A stretch of 64,000 nucleotides of DNA from Exiguobacterium marinum DSM 16307 (GTDB lineage: Bacteria > Bacillota > Bacilli > Exiguobacteriales > Exiguobacteriaceae), in NCBI RefSeq assembly GCF_000620845.1, contig NZ_KK211189.1:1875662-1939661 (forward strand). The letters run 5' to 3'. Below the pieces are notes generated by a model that was not told the origin of the DNA, did no database searches, and saw only the letters and a program-made list of their open reading frames with translations. The position numbers and the translations under genes were made by a program. Shown here one piece after another: positions 8,601-16,439 of this stretch; within the stretch, counting starts at the first letter, position 1, and each line of letters opens with the position of its first letter.

Positions 8601-10101
8601 TCACTTGTGCAAAATGTTGTTTGAAGTAATGGAACAGCGATCGTGGGCGTGTCGAAAGCACAGCGATTGGTTGATCGTGTCCCATCGACCCGATTGGATC
8701 TTTCTCGTCATTAATTAAAGGAACCATGTATTGTTCGATGTCCTCTTTTGTATAACCGAATGCACGTTGCACACGATCTAGCTCTGAAACCGTTTGCTCC
8801 TGAACACCTCTGTCCTCAATAATCATCATTTGCTTTAGCCATTTATGATATGGCTCTGACTTCGCAATCGTCTCCTTGATTTCACTGTCTGGAATCAATC
8901 GCTTCTCAATCAGGTCAATCAACAACAACTGCCCCGGTCTGAGACGTTGCTTTGATTTGACGTTCTCAGCATCGACCGGAATGACCCCCGTCTCAGACGA
9001 CAGGATCAATTCCCCGTCCAATGTTTCGATGTAACGCATCGGACGCAATCCATTCCGATCTAAAATTGCCCCGATTTGCCGACCATCTGTAAAGACGACA
9101 CCAGTCGGACCATCCCACGGTTCCATGATTGAAGAATGATATTGATAGAAGTCACGTTTGAAAGGTTCCATCTTCGCCTCCACGAATGGTTCTGGAATTA
9201 ACATCATGGCTGTGTGCGCTATCGAACGACCGGTCCGCTTGAAAAATTCAAAGGCATTATCGAGCATTGAGGAGTCACTGCCATCCTCTTGGAGAACAGG
9301 GAACAAGTGATTCACGTCTTCAAACAGGTCTGTTGAGGTGACTCCTTCACGTGAACGCATCGCATCGATGTTTCCTCGTAACGTATTGATTTCACCATTA
9401 TGGACAATCATCCGGTTTGGATGCGCTCGTTCCCAGGACGGGAATGTATTCGTTGAGAATCGAGAATGGACAATGCCGAATGTACTCTTATAGTGAGGCG
9501 ATTGTAAATCCAAGTAAAATGCGGAGATTTGGCTAGGCGTCAACATTCCTTTATAGACAATTGTCTTCGTCGACAAACTAGCGATATATAAGTTTAACAT
9601 TTCGACTTTTTCGATTTTTCGTCTGAGTTCATAAAAAACCCGTTCATTTGCATCTTCATCTAGGAATGGGCATGAGATGAACCACTGATAGATGACCGGT
9701 TGCGTCACACGGGCATGTTCACCGATTTGTGTGGAGTCCACGGGTACTTCGCGCCACTCGATCGTCGAGCAATCCAATTCATCCGCCATACGTTCCATTA
9801 ATTTAACTTTTTCATTCAGTCGATCTTCTGACGGCTGAAAAAAAACCATTCCGACAGCGTAACGACCGAGTGACGGAAGGTTCATCGTTTGCATGAACAA
9901 CTCATGTGGAATCTCTGTCATAATGCCAGCACCATCTCCGGCATCGATGACTCCTTGTCCACCTCGGTGCTCTAAATTACACAACATCGAAAGTGATTTA
10001 CGGACAATCTCATGTTTTTTAAGTCCGTGTAAATTGACATATAGTCCAATTCCGCACGCATCTTTCTCAAATCTTGAGTCATACAGTCCAACTCGACTCA
10101 T
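5662..10101 (-). CDS. gltB: Glutamate synthase large (alpha) subunit GltB
   Basis: 1479 residues from ATG 10101, chosen because AAAGGGG lies just upstream; the longer GTG frame (to 10119) has no ribosome site. DACGIG places the mature N-terminal Cys at residue 16 after a short propeptide, the nucleophile of the class II glutaminase domain. The FMN synthase domain includes GEGGEDRARY and the 3Fe-4S cysteines CIMMRACHLDTC near residue 1090. The C-terminal GXGXG repeat domain (MTGGTVLVLG) follows. It releases ammonia from glutamine and channels it to 2-oxoglutarate. It forms an operon with gltD. A cre-like site and a 14-bp palindrome lie upstream, and no gltC-like LysR gene is adjacent, unlike in B. 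subtilis. Confidence 0.97.
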   Translation of the reverse strand: MSRVGLYDSRFEKDACGIGLYVNLHGLKKHEIVRKSLSMLCNLEHRGGQGVIDAGDGAGIMTEIPHELFMQTMNLPSLGRYAVGMVFFQPSEDRLNEKVKLMERMADELDCSTIEWREVPVDSTQIGEHARVTQPVIYQWFISCPFLDEDANERVFYELRRKIEKVEMLNLYIASLSTKTIVYKGMLTPSQISAFYLDLQSPHYKSTFGIVHSRFSTNTFPSWERAHPNRMIVHNGEINTLRGNIDAMRSREGVTSTDLFEDVNHLFPVLQEDGSDSSMLDNAFEFFKRTGRSIAHTAMMLIPEPFVEAKMEPFKRDFYQYHSSIMEPWDGPTGVVFTDGRQIGAILDRNGLRPMRYIETLDGELILSSETGVIPVDAENVKSKQRLRPGQLLLIDLIEKRLIPDSEIKETIAKSEPYHKWLKQMMIIEDRGVQEQTVSELDRVQRAFGYTKEDIEQYMVPLINDEKDPIGSMGHDQPIAVLSTRPRSLFHYFKQHFAQVTNPPIDALREKIVTATFTWIGPQGDPVHTGRGHAKRVWLDHPIIDGTTLDQIDERLTLKRIDATFASDLESALDVLLKSVSQAVQEGANVIVLSDRLMNELRIAMPSLLVLSAVHQHLIRENLRSSCSIICESGEVREVHQAATLIGYGADAVYPYVAYATIQNLVEHGQIAHTFEEAVRSYQKAVVEGIVKIMSKMGISTIQSYRGAQIFEAIGLDSRLIERHFRGTTSQLSGIGFVELEGEARVLHEFAYQTNRPLEAGSDFQWRADGEEHAFNPKTIHLLQRACRENDRKYYDAYVKLHESSGQFIRQLFTFKAQRPVALDEVEPITSIVGRFKTGAMSFGSLSKEAHETLAIAMNQIGAKSNSGEGGEDRARYVADEFGNERISRIKQVASGRFGVTAEYLYHADEIQIKMAQGAKPGEGGQLPGNKVYPWVAEVRGSVPGVGLISPPPHHDIYSIEDLAQLIFDLKHVNPNAKISVKLVSKSGVGTIAAGVAKANADTIVISGYDGGTGASPKTSIKHTGLPWELGLLETHQTLALNGLRGRVTLETDGKLMTGRDIVMAAIFGAEEFAFATAPLVVLGCIMMRACHLDTCPVGVATQDPVLRQKFMGKPEHVVNLMTFLAEEVREILASLGVTSLDEVIGRTDLLEESEWKTTHPKAKRLDLAPMLSMPTPLPESEELPHPAYYSYDHRKLIPAVSRSISSLQPTFFVGRIRNTDRAVGTQLGFEVTKVHGQFGLPDDTISLRLSGSAGQSLGAFIPRGITISVIGDANDYIGKGLSGGKLALIAEKHAPFDESEQMIAGNVCLYGATSGQAFFNGHVGERFAVRNSGAATVVEGVGDHGCEYMTGGTVLVLGQIGRNFAAGMSGGTAYIYGAQAYEQLVNEELVSVERELDDEDMEQIYTLLEAHQFHTDSVKARTILESFEQVRLNFVKVVPRDYANVLDVMRQIKAKRPELSEADRALELFRVVTEGGTA

Positions 10102-10213
10102 ATCATCGACCCCTTTCACTCACAGTTTCGTAATTAACATTTTGTTCTAAATATTCTGATAAATCAAGTGTACTGTATGTATTTTTGCATAATAAGAATA
10201 TCAAAGAATATAT

Positions 10214-10228
10214 ATGAAAGCGCATACA
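10214..10228. promoter_or_regulatory. cre-like CcpA site upstream of gltB
   Basis: ATGAAAGCGCATACA fits WTGNAANCGNWNNCW at every position and lies about 113 bp before the gltB start. The palindrome at 10230-10243 is two bases away. The other parts of the 10102-10320 gap are AT-rich, with no ORF behind a ribosome site. Confidence 0.65.
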
Positions 10229-10229
10229 T

Positions 10230-10243
10230 CATTGATATCAATG
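10230..10243. promoter_or_regulatory. 14-bp perfect palindrome upstream of gltB
   Basis: CATTGATATCAATG is its own reverse complement. Its position beside the cre-like site suggests an operator, perhaps for a nitrogen or LysR-type regulator, but the protein is unknown. Confidence 0.45.
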
Positions 10244-10320
10244 AGTTACTCAGTTTTAGTTATATTAGATAAAGAATAAATATCCATCAATATTATTTAT
10301 TTATAGGTTCTTAAGAACGT

Positions 10321-10353
10321 AAAAAAAGGATATCACCTAAGATATCCTTTTTT
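10321..10353. terminator. Terminator of the TspO-related gene
   Basis: GGATATC pairs with GATATCC around a six-base loop, flanked by A7 and T-rich runs, so it can act on both strands. It ends one base before the stop codon of the minus-strand gene. Confidence 0.85.
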
Positions 10354-10354
10354 A

Positions 10355-11104
10355 TTATTCAACTGTTTTACGCGTATGGTGTATAAACGATTTCGGTCGC
10401 TTCCACAAAATCAATCCGATATACCCAATTGCAAGCAATGCGAGCGCACTAACGATGACGACATATAGCGTCCCCTCTTCGATTCTTGCAAAAATACCGA
10501 TGTATGCCCAAACGAATACGAGAGGATAGATGAAGTCGTGGTGCCACCACATGAAGAGAAGGGCTAATACGACCCCAACCATGAGCATGAGTGACGTCCA
10601 AGCAAGTTCATCGAGTCCTAACAGTGAAGTAATCTGCTCCGTCTTCATGACGACAAACGTATTGACGATTGTTGCAACCGATACCCAACCGATATAAATG
10701 GAGAATGGGAAGCGGTCGAGCCAACTTGTAGACGTTCGGAACGCGATATAGTACAGCCAACAAAGAGAAGCTAAGAATGATACCATGACGACGAGAGAGA
10801 TGATGAACCACTCATTCGTGAATGCAAGTAGCCATAACCCGTTCAATACACATGAGATTAGAAATCCTGCCTTCATTCGATTAGCTTGTTGATTCGCCAC
10901 CGTCCCTTTTTTCACTTGCAAGACTAACCATACAAGTAACGCCACATAGATGACTCCCCAAATCGAGAAGGCGTATCCCGCTGGCTTAAAGTAAATATCG
11001 ATTCGATCTGAAACCGCGGCATTGTCACCACTCGCAAAATAATTGATGACAACCGTCGCCAAGAAAGCGACCCAGTTCACTATCGGCCATTTAGATAAGT
11101 CCAT
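10355..11104 (-). CDS. TspO/MBR-related tryptophan-rich membrane protein
   Basis: 249 residues with about seven hydrophobic segments. PAGYAFSIWGVIYVALLVW near residues 41-59 matches the P-x-x-x-F-S/A-I-W-x-x-I-Y signature of TspO/MBR-like proteins. At about 250 residues it belongs to the longer branch, not the 160-residue TspO proper. Family members bind porphyrins or act as stress-linked sensors; the ligand of this branch is unknown. The ATG (11102-11104) has only a weak GAGG nearby, but a strong AGGAGG lies 30 bases upstream across a perfect hairpin, an unusual leader described separately. It appears monocistronic. Confidence 0.75.
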   Translation of the reverse strand: MDLSKWPIVNWVAFLATVVINYFASGDNAAVSDRIDIYFKPAGYAFSIWGVIYVALLVWLVLQVKKGTVANQQANRMKAGFLISCVLNGLWLLAFTNEWFIISLVVMVSFLASLCWLYYIAFRTSTSWLDRFPFSIYIGWVSVATIVNTFVVMKTEQITSLLGLDELAWTSLMLMVGVVLALLFMWWHHDFIYPLVFVWAYIGIFARIEEGTLYVVIVSALALLAIGYIGLILWKRPKSFIHHTRKTVE

Positions 11105-11141
11105 ATCCTCGATCTTCTAAACGAAGATCAAACACCTCCTT
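11105..11141 (-). promoter_or_regulatory. Shine-Dalgarno site separated from its ATG by a hairpin
   Basis: AGGAGG (11135-11140) is 30 bases from the ATG. Between them GATCTTC and GAAGATC form a perfect 7-bp stem with a five-base loop (11111-11129). Folding removes 19 bases and leaves an effective spacing of 11. In the same frame a TTG-started four-codon leader ending in TAG is also possible. Confidence 0.5.
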
Positions 11142-11187
11142 TTAGCAACATAATAATCAATACCCCGATCCGTGTGACTCTACACGT

Positions 11188-11219
11188 CAAAAGGGACTTG
11201 CCTAAGCGAGTCCCTTTTG
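11188..11219. terminator. Terminator after the aldo/keto reductase gene
   Basis: CAAAAGGGACT pairs with AGTCCCTTTTG, directly after the stop codon of the minus-strand reductase gene. A and T runs on the stem make it usable in both directions. Confidence 0.85.
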
Positions 11220-11220
11220 A

Positions 11221-12033
11221 TTAAAAATCGATTTCATCTGGGTCTGGTCCGAGACGTTCACCCGTCGCCACTTGGTCGATTTTTGCTAAATCGTCTGCAT
11301 CGAGTGAAAAGTCAAACACGTCAAAATTCTCACGGATTCGGTGTGGTGTAACCGATTTTGGTAAGGCGACGTGACCCGACTCGAGGTGCCATCGAAGCAC
11401 AACTTGTGCAGGCGTCCGGTCATGCTTCTCAGCTATTTCCGAAAAGACAGGAATGTCTAAGAACTTTCCTTGCATAAGTGGACTCCACGCTTCAATTTGA
11501 ATGCCTTCATCTTGGCAATAGTCTAGCAAATCCGGTTGTGGTAGTTGTGGGTGTAGTTCCACCTGGTTAATGAGTGGTGTCATAAGTCCCGCTTCTTTCA
11601 ACGCTTCAAGATGGTGCTCTTTGAAGTTTGATACACCGATTGCTTTAATCTTCCCAGCCTTATACAAATCGATGAGGTCCTTCCATGCCTCGACAAAGCC
11701 ATCTACCGGCCAATGAAGTAGGCAAAGGTCTAGATAATCTGTCTGGAGGCGCTTCAATGAGTTTTCAAAAGCTACTTTTGTTTTCCCCTCACGAATATCA
11801 TCATTCCAAATCTTCGATGTGATGAACAATTCTGAACGGTCGACTCCTGAAATTTTGATTCCTTTTGCGACGCCATCTTCGTTTTTATAAATTGCAGCCG
11901 TATCGATATGACGATAGCCCGTTTTAATGGCCTCAACGACAGCTGCTGGTGCTTCAGTATCATTGTCGACTTGCCACACTCCAAAGCCGATCATCGGAAT
12001 TTCTACCTTGTTTCTTAACGTAGCATATAACAT
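11221..12033 (-). CDS. Aldo/keto reductase
   Basis: 270 residues, the usual length of a compact prokaryotic aldo/keto reductase. The catalytic tetrad is visible: D44 and Y49 in HIDTAAIYKNE, K74 in ITSKIWN and H107 in LCLLHWP. The motif IGVSNFKEHHLE and the C-terminal NADPH-binding LPKSVTPHRIRENFDVFDF are typical. These enzymes reduce aldehydes and ketones such as methylglyoxal with NADPH; the substrate cannot be told from sequence. ATG is preceded by AGGGGATGAA. It is flanked by terminators and appears monocistronic. Confidence 0.93.
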   Translation of the reverse strand: MLYATLRNKVEIPMIGFGVWQVDNDTEAPAAVVEAIKTGYRHIDTAAIYKNEDGVAKGIKISGVDRSELFITSKIWNDDIREGKTKVAFENSLKRLQTDYLDLCLLHWPVDGFVEAWKDLIDLYKAGKIKAIGVSNFKEHHLEALKEAGLMTPLINQVELHPQLPQPDLLDYCQDEGIQIEAWSPLMQGKFLDIPVFSEIAEKHDRTPAQVVLRWHLESGHVALPKSVTPHRIRENFDVFDFSLDADDLAKIDQVATGERLGPDPDEIDF

Positions 12034-12098
12034 CTAGTTCATCCCCTTTTTATTCTATCGAACTGATTCTATCATACCCGAGAATTTATTTTGAAAAA

Positions 12099-12893
12099 CT
12101 AAATCGTCAAATCTTTTCGGATAAAACGGATGAACGAGAGTACTGAAAAGAACATTAATAAGCCGATTAACCATATAAAATGAATGCCACCAAATTCTTC
12201 ACGCATGATGGCCGGAGCATCAAAGAGAGAGAAGAAGGAAATGTTCCCTAGCCATTCGAACTGCTCACTCACTCCGTTAATGATATTCACCATTAAGAAA
12301 AACGTAAAGATTCCACCCGTCACCATATAGGATTTGCTACTATCATCGAACAGACTTGCCAACATATAAGCAACGACACCTAATACGAGCAGCATGAGTG
12401 CTCCGTTCAATTGAAGCATCCATAGAACAGAATAGTCGATTTGTAAATCAAACAATACATCTGCTGCCATGAGACTGAGCCCATTTAATCCGACAAAAAA
12501 ACTTACTGCAATGATGAGGATGACAAATGTGGACAATACATACGTGACTCGAGAAATCGGTGCCGCCATGTAAAGCATGATTTCTCCAGAATCGACCGGT
12601 TTGGCGAGGAGTTTTGAGGCAAACGTCAACGCAAACAACACAGCGAGTACATAAAAGATCAATCCATAATAATTACTCGACAACAAATTGAGCAAATTAT
12701 CCATCGCCATCGTCGCATCGATTTGGAACACGTCGAGCAGTTCCGGTGGTAACGACTCTAACTTTGCCTCAATCAATCCCGTTTCCTGAATGGACGGGAA
12801 AATAGCCGCCAAAAAGAAGAGGTAGATACTTGTCCCGATTGAATAACCGAGAATCCAACTGCGATTTTGTCTAAACATAGATCTTATTAACAT
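12099..12893 (-). CDS. ABC-2 type transporter permease
   Basis: 264 residues with six predicted membrane segments and a long first extracellular loop (about residues 30-75). It follows the ATPase gene directly, TAA then ATG, with GGGGAGG in the end of the ATPase gene acting as its ribosome site, so the pair is translated together. This is the ABC-2 exporter architecture used for drug, antimicrobial peptide or lipid export. The substrate is unknown. The divergent TetR gene next door probably controls it. Confidence 0.82.
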   Translation of the reverse strand: MLIRSMFRQNRSWILGYSIGTSIYLFFLAAIFPSIQETGLIEAKLESLPPELLDVFQIDATMAMDNLLNLLSSNYYGLIFYVLAVLFALTFASKLLAKPVDSGEIMLYMAAPISRVTYVLSTFVILIIAVSFFVGLNGLSLMAADVLFDLQIDYSVLWMLQLNGALMLLVLGVVAYMLASLFDDSSKSYMVTGGIFTFFLMVNIINGVSEQFEWLGNISFFSLFDAPAIMREEFGGIHFIWLIGLLMFFSVLSFIRFIRKDLTI

Positions 12894-13766
12894 TTATGTC
12901 GCCTCCCCGTAATACTGCATAAACAAGTGTTCGAGTTCGTCTGCGCCACTCTCAAGTGAACGAATCTCATAGTCGGCAAGCGTTCGGATTAAGTTGTTTA
13001 AGTCTCGTGGCGACGTGATCGCGACCTCGACGTGTACTCCATCTCGCGAACCGGAAGCTTCGATGAATCGGATCGCCTCTGTCTCTGATGAGAATTCGAT
13101 TCGATATCGTTTCACACTATGTTGTCGAAGTTCTCCCATGTTTTCCTCGATGATAATGCGGCCGTCTTTAATCAATGCGGCACGATCACACGTCCGTTCC
13201 ATCTCTGGAAAATGGTGTGAACTCATGAGAATCGCTTTTCCTGCTCGTTTTTCTTCAATCAACCAATCGATTAACCGTTCCTGCATGAGCGGGTCAAGTC
13301 CACTCGTCGGCTCATCTAAAATATAGACAGGCACATCTTTCATGAAGCACGTGATAATAGCCAACTTTTGCTTCATTCCTTTTGACATCTTCCGTACTTT
13401 CGTCGCTTCATCAAATGAAAATCGTTCACGAAGCCGCCGTTCGCGGTCAGTATCTGTTTTGTGCAAATGACGGGTCAACCGAATGATTTCTTCTCCGGTC
13501 ATGTTTTGTGGGTAATTGATTTCTCCCGGCAAATAGCCAACGCTCTCTTTCACCTTCTCTGTTTCTTGCCAACAATCGAATCCATTGATTGAGGCTTTCC
13601 CTTCATTTGGTTTCAAAAGTCCCATCAAATGCCGAATCGTTGTTGATTTACCTGCACCATTCGGTCCGATGAATCCAAAGATCATTCCCGGTGATACGTT
13701 AAGCGAGACGTCAAAAATACCGTGTGTCGAATCGAACCGTTTCGTCAATTGCTGAATCCGAATCAT
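12894..13766 (-). CDS. ABC transporter ATP-binding protein
   Basis: 290 residues. Walker A is GPNGAGKST (34-42), the signature loop is the variant MSKGMKQKLAI, and Walker B is VYILDEPTSGLDP, followed by the H-loop in MSSHHFPE. About 80 C-terminal residues after the nucleotide-binding domain are less conserved, as in exporter ATPases related to BcrA and CcmA. It is the first gene of a two-gene exporter operon. A TGA-TATACT extended -10 box lies 50 bp upstream. Confidence 0.93.
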   Translation of the reverse strand: MIRIQQLTKRFDSTHGIFDVSLNVSPGMIFGFIGPNGAGKSTTIRHLMGLLKPNEGKASINGFDCWQETEKVKESVGYLPGEINYPQNMTGEEIIRLTRHLHKTDTDRERRLRERFSFDEATKVRKMSKGMKQKLAIITCFMKDVPVYILDEPTSGLDPLMQERLIDWLIEEKRAGKAILMSSHHFPEMERTCDRAALIKDGRIIIEENMGELRQHSVKRYRIEFSSETEAIRFIEASGSRDGVHVEVAITSPRDLNNLIRTLADYEIRSLESGADELEHLFMQYYGEAT

Positions 13767-13888
13767 CTCGAATCCCCCTTTTTTTGAAATATTAATTTAA
13801 TATGATTACAAAATTAGTATATCACGTTCTTTTTTGAAATGGTAATGGTATATTTATTACAAAACTATAGAAAGGAGCGATTATTCAA
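13767..13888. promoter_or_regulatory. Divergent promoter/operator region between ABC operon and tetR
   Basis: For the ABC operon an extended -10, TG-A-TATACT, lies at 13816-13824 on the minus strand. For tetR a TGG-TATATT extended -10 lies near 13847-13855. A near-palindrome of ATATTAA type lies at 13786-13801, and the word ATTACAAAA occurs twice (13805 and 13857), once near each promoter. These are candidate TetR operators. Confidence 0.5.
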
Positions 13889-14452
13889 ATGGATGGATTT
13901 GCAAAACGCACTGAAGAAAAACGACAGGCCATTTTAAGCGCGGCTTTTGACTTAATGACAGAGAAGCAATCTCGATTTACCGTAAGCGAGCTCGCTAAAA
14001 AAGCACACGTTTCCCCCGTATCCATTTATAATTATTTTGGTTCAAAAGAGCAGGTCATCATTGAAGTATTAAAACAAATGACGGAGGAACAAATGAGTTG
14101 GATTGATCAAAAAATCGAATCGAATGCTCCCTTCGACGCGATACTCGTAGACATCTTGAAGCGAAAAATTAAGACAGCGGTTCTCTTTGATGAGACCATT
14201 ACGAAGACAATGCAACAGGACCCGAACTGGGAACAACTTGCGACCCGGGGATACACTGCCTTCGCCCGACTGATTGAGTACGGTAAGCAACAAGGATCAA
14301 TCGATGTGACCTTATCGACCACCTCTTATCTTCGCTATGTTCAGTTAATGCAGCAGGCCATCCTGTCCGACCCTCATTTTTCAATCGGTGATATGAAAGA
14401 AACGATGGAAGATTATTTTCATTTCTTTTTAAACGGGGTTATTAAACGTTAA
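13889..14452 (+). CDS. TetR-family transcriptional regulator
   Basis: 187 residues. The N-terminal helix-turn-helix is clear: KRQAILSAAFDLM, then FTVSELAKKAHVSPVSIYNYFGSKEQV (about 30-56), the standard TetR signature ending in Y-x-Y-F-x-S-K-E. The rest is the variable ligand-binding helical domain. The gene is divergent from the ABC exporter operon with 122 bp between starts, the usual arrangement for a repressor of its neighbouring efflux pump. ATG lies behind AAAGGAGCG. The inducer is unknown. Confidence 0.92.
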   Translation: MDGFAKRTEEKRQAILSAAFDLMTEKQSRFTVSELAKKAHVSPVSIYNYFGSKEQVIIEVLKQMTEEQMSWIDQKIESNAPFDAILVDILKRKIKTAVLFDETITKTMQQDPNWEQLATRGYTAFARLIEYGKQQGSIDVTLSTTSYLRYVQLMQQAILSDPHFSIGDMKETMEDYFHFFLNGVIKR

Positions 14453-14490
14453 AAGGTGACTGTCTAAGATTTTCAGACAGCCACCTTTCT
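14451..14490. terminator. Bidirectional terminator between tetR and the oxidoreductase gene
   Basis: AAAGGTG-a-CTGTCT pairs with AGACAG-c-CACCTTT around a nine-base loop, with a single mismatch. It lies between convergent genes. Confidence 0.85.
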
Positions 14491-15603
14491 TCATGTTTTA
14501 TAGATATAGTCTTCGATCGGATAAAGCGATAGATCCACTTCGGCGTCGCCTGTAAGAACGAGATCACTTAACACTTTCCCGATGAATGGGCCTACCGTCA
14601 ATCCGGATGAGCCTAGACCGTTCGCGACTAGCAGGTTTTCTGCCCCGGGCACCCTTCCAAGCACAGGGATCGAATTCGGTGTGACTGGACGGAAGCCAAC
14701 TTTCGTTTCAATGAGTTCTGCTTCAGCAAGACCGGGTGAAGACTCCAAACCTTTTGTCAGTACTTCATGAACACCAATCGCCGTCGGTCGTGCATCGAAT
14801 GCTTTTCCTTTCTCATGCGTTGAGCCGATGACAACCTTACCATCGTCAAATCCAAGTAAATACCGTCTCCGTGGTGGCATGACAACCGGCCAATTCGATG
14901 CATCGGTGTCCTTTAACTGAACGTGAACGAGTTGCGCCTTCTCTCCGTCGACACGAGCTGTATATCCAATAGGCTGTAACAGTTCCGGTAGCCACGCCCC
15001 CGCCGCAAGGATGATTTCATCCGCTTCATGGAGAACTCCGTCACACTCTACGCCAATCTCATCCCCACCAGTCAATCGTGCCGAACCATAGACGAACTTT
15101 GCACCGCGTTTTTGGGCGACACGCTCGAGTGCTCCTCGGAATTTTCCACCGTCCACACGTGCTCCACCTGTTACTAGAAGCGCATCATATTCATCAGATA
15201 ACGGAGGAAAGCGGAGTTGTGCCTCTTGTGCGGTCAATCGTTCGAGGTCGCCGATTTCCGGGGCCTCTTCACGTCGTTTCATCGTCCGCTCCATCATCTG
15301 GTCAAGTTTTGCTTCTTCATGTAGCGCAAGAGTCCCGACCCGTTTGTATCCGGTCTCCGTTTCCCCTTCAGCTTCCAACTCTTTCACGATCTGCGGATAA
15401 TAGTGCGCACCTCCTTTTGCGAGTGCGTACCATGCTTTATTGCGTCGTTGCGCAATCCACGGACAGACGATTCCTGCTGCCGCATCTGTCGCACGTCCTT
15501 CTTCTTTACGGTCGATGACCGTCACGTCAGCTTTACCTGCTAAATGATAGGCTGTCGATACACCAACGATTCCCGACCCGATAATCACAATTTTCTTCAT
15601 CAT
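14491..15603 (-). CDS. FAD-dependent amino acid oxidase/dehydrogenase, DadA/glycine oxidase family
   Basis: 370 residues. It opens with the Rossmann dinucleotide site KIVIIGSGIVGVSTAYHL followed by the acidic residue VTVID, and ends with the DAO-family segment TKVGFRPVTPNSIPVLGRV and GLGSSGLTVGP. These fit D-amino-acid dehydrogenase (DadA), glycine oxidase (ThiO) and related flavoproteins. Substrates in the family are D-amino acids, glycine or sarcosine. No thiamine genes are nearby, so ThiO is less likely. Two ATG codons are adjacent at the start; AAAGGA spacing favours the first. It stands alone between terminators. Confidence 0.82.
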   Translation of the reverse strand: MMKKIVIIGSGIVGVSTAYHLAGKADVTVIDRKEEGRATDAAAGIVCPWIAQRRNKAWYALAKGGAHYYPQIVKELEAEGETETGYKRVGTLALHEEAKLDQMMERTMKRREEAPEIGDLERLTAQEAQLRFPPLSDEYDALLVTGGARVDGGKFRGALERVAQKRGAKFVYGSARLTGGDEIGVECDGVLHEADEIILAAGAWLPELLQPIGYTARVDGEKAQLVHVQLKDTDASNWPVVMPPRRRYLLGFDDGKVVIGSTHEKGKAFDARPTAIGVHEVLTKGLESSPGLAEAELIETKVGFRPVTPNSIPVLGRVPGAENLLVANGLGSSGLTVGPFIGKVLSDLVLTGDAEVDLSLYPIEDYIYKT

Positions 15604-15640
15604 AAATCTGTCCTTTCAGACAGATGGACACATCCTTTCG

Positions 15641-15673
15641 TGAAAAAATCATCGACCCAATGGATCGATGATT
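15641..15673 (-). terminator. Terminator of the Bax inhibitor-like gene
   Basis: AATCATCGA pairs with TCGATGATT, followed on the minus strand by six T. Confidence 0.85.
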
Positions 15674-15678
15674 AAATG

Positions 15679-16413
15679 TTATTCTCTCATCGCTAGACGA
15701 TACAATAAGTCTAACAATTCAATATACAACCAGACGAGTGTGACGATTAATCCGAACGCCGCCACCCATTCTAATTGTTTCGGCGCACGAGCTTCGACCT
15801 GACTTGCAATAAAGTCAAAGTCTAAGACGAGCGCAAGCGAAGCGACGATGACAATGACAAACTGTACGCCGATTGCAAGCGGGCTCGAACCGGTCATAAA
15901 CGCCAACCCTGAACCGAATAGACTCATGACGAGTTGCACGAGATATAGCAACATGACTGTGAACATGGCAGCCATGACACCAGCTCTGAATTTTTGTGTC
16001 ACTTTGACGAGACCTGTCGTATAGACAAACCACATCGCAAAAGCAACGACAAACGTCGTCAATACGGCACGTCCCACAATACCAGGGACCATCGCTTCAA
16101 AGAAATACGAAATCGAACCGACAAACACACCTTCAATAATACCGTAAAGTGGTGCAACGACCGGCGCTGTATTCGGTTTAAACGTGATGAGCAAGGCAAA
16201 GATAAACCCGAGGATGAGCGATCCAATCATGATCGGGAACAAGAGTTCTTCCCCAATTGTAGGGACGACAAGCCATGTCGTACCGGCTGCCGCCGTCACG
16301 AGAAGAAGCAATGTAAACACTTTGGACCATGTCCCTGCTTTTGTCATCGGCTCGGCACTATAAGCTGTAGAGTGCATAGATTTACGAAGTAATGGATTCG
16401 ATTTTAAGTTCAA
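15679..16413 (-). CDS. Bax inhibitor-1/YccA-family membrane protein
   Basis: 244 residues with seven predicted membrane segments after a polar N-terminus of about 30 residues. The pattern SILGFIFALLITFKPNTAPVVAPLYG-like, then EGVFVGSISYFFE and the last helix with the ELLDLLYRL ending is typical of the bacterial BaxI_1 branch. Relatives are pH-sensitive calcium leak channels or protease-associated proteins; the role here is inferred. The start appears to be TTG at 16411-16413, nine bases after AAAGGAGC. It lies 26 bp after the PfpI-like gene on the same strand, so they may be cotranscribed. Confidence 0.85.
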   Translation of the reverse strand: MNLKSNPLLRKSMHSTAYSAEPMTKAGTWSKVFTLLLLVTAAAGTTWLVVPTIGEELLFPIMIGSLILGFIFALLITFKPNTAPVVAPLYGIIEGVFVGSISYFFEAMVPGIVGRAVLTTFVVAFAMWFVYTTGLVKVTQKFRAGVMAAMFTVMLLYLVQLVMSLFGSGLAFMTGSSPLAIGVQFVIVIVASLALVLDFDFIASQVEARAPKQLEWVAAFGLIVTLVWLYIELLDLLYRLAMRE

Positions 16414-16439
16414 CGTTGTATAGCTCCTTTATGATTCAG

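Noticed and set aside
5857-9500. Several plus-strand ORFs of 60-160 codons inside gltB and gltD
   Set aside because: They are antisense to well-conserved coding sequence, lack ribosome sites and resemble no family.
10102-10119. GTG-started longer gltB
   Set aside because: No ribosome site precedes the GTG, while AAAGGGG is correctly placed before ATG 10101.
10150-10200. Eight-codon ORF upstream of gltB as a leader peptide
   Set aside because: No ribosome site, and no amino acid bias suggesting attenuation.
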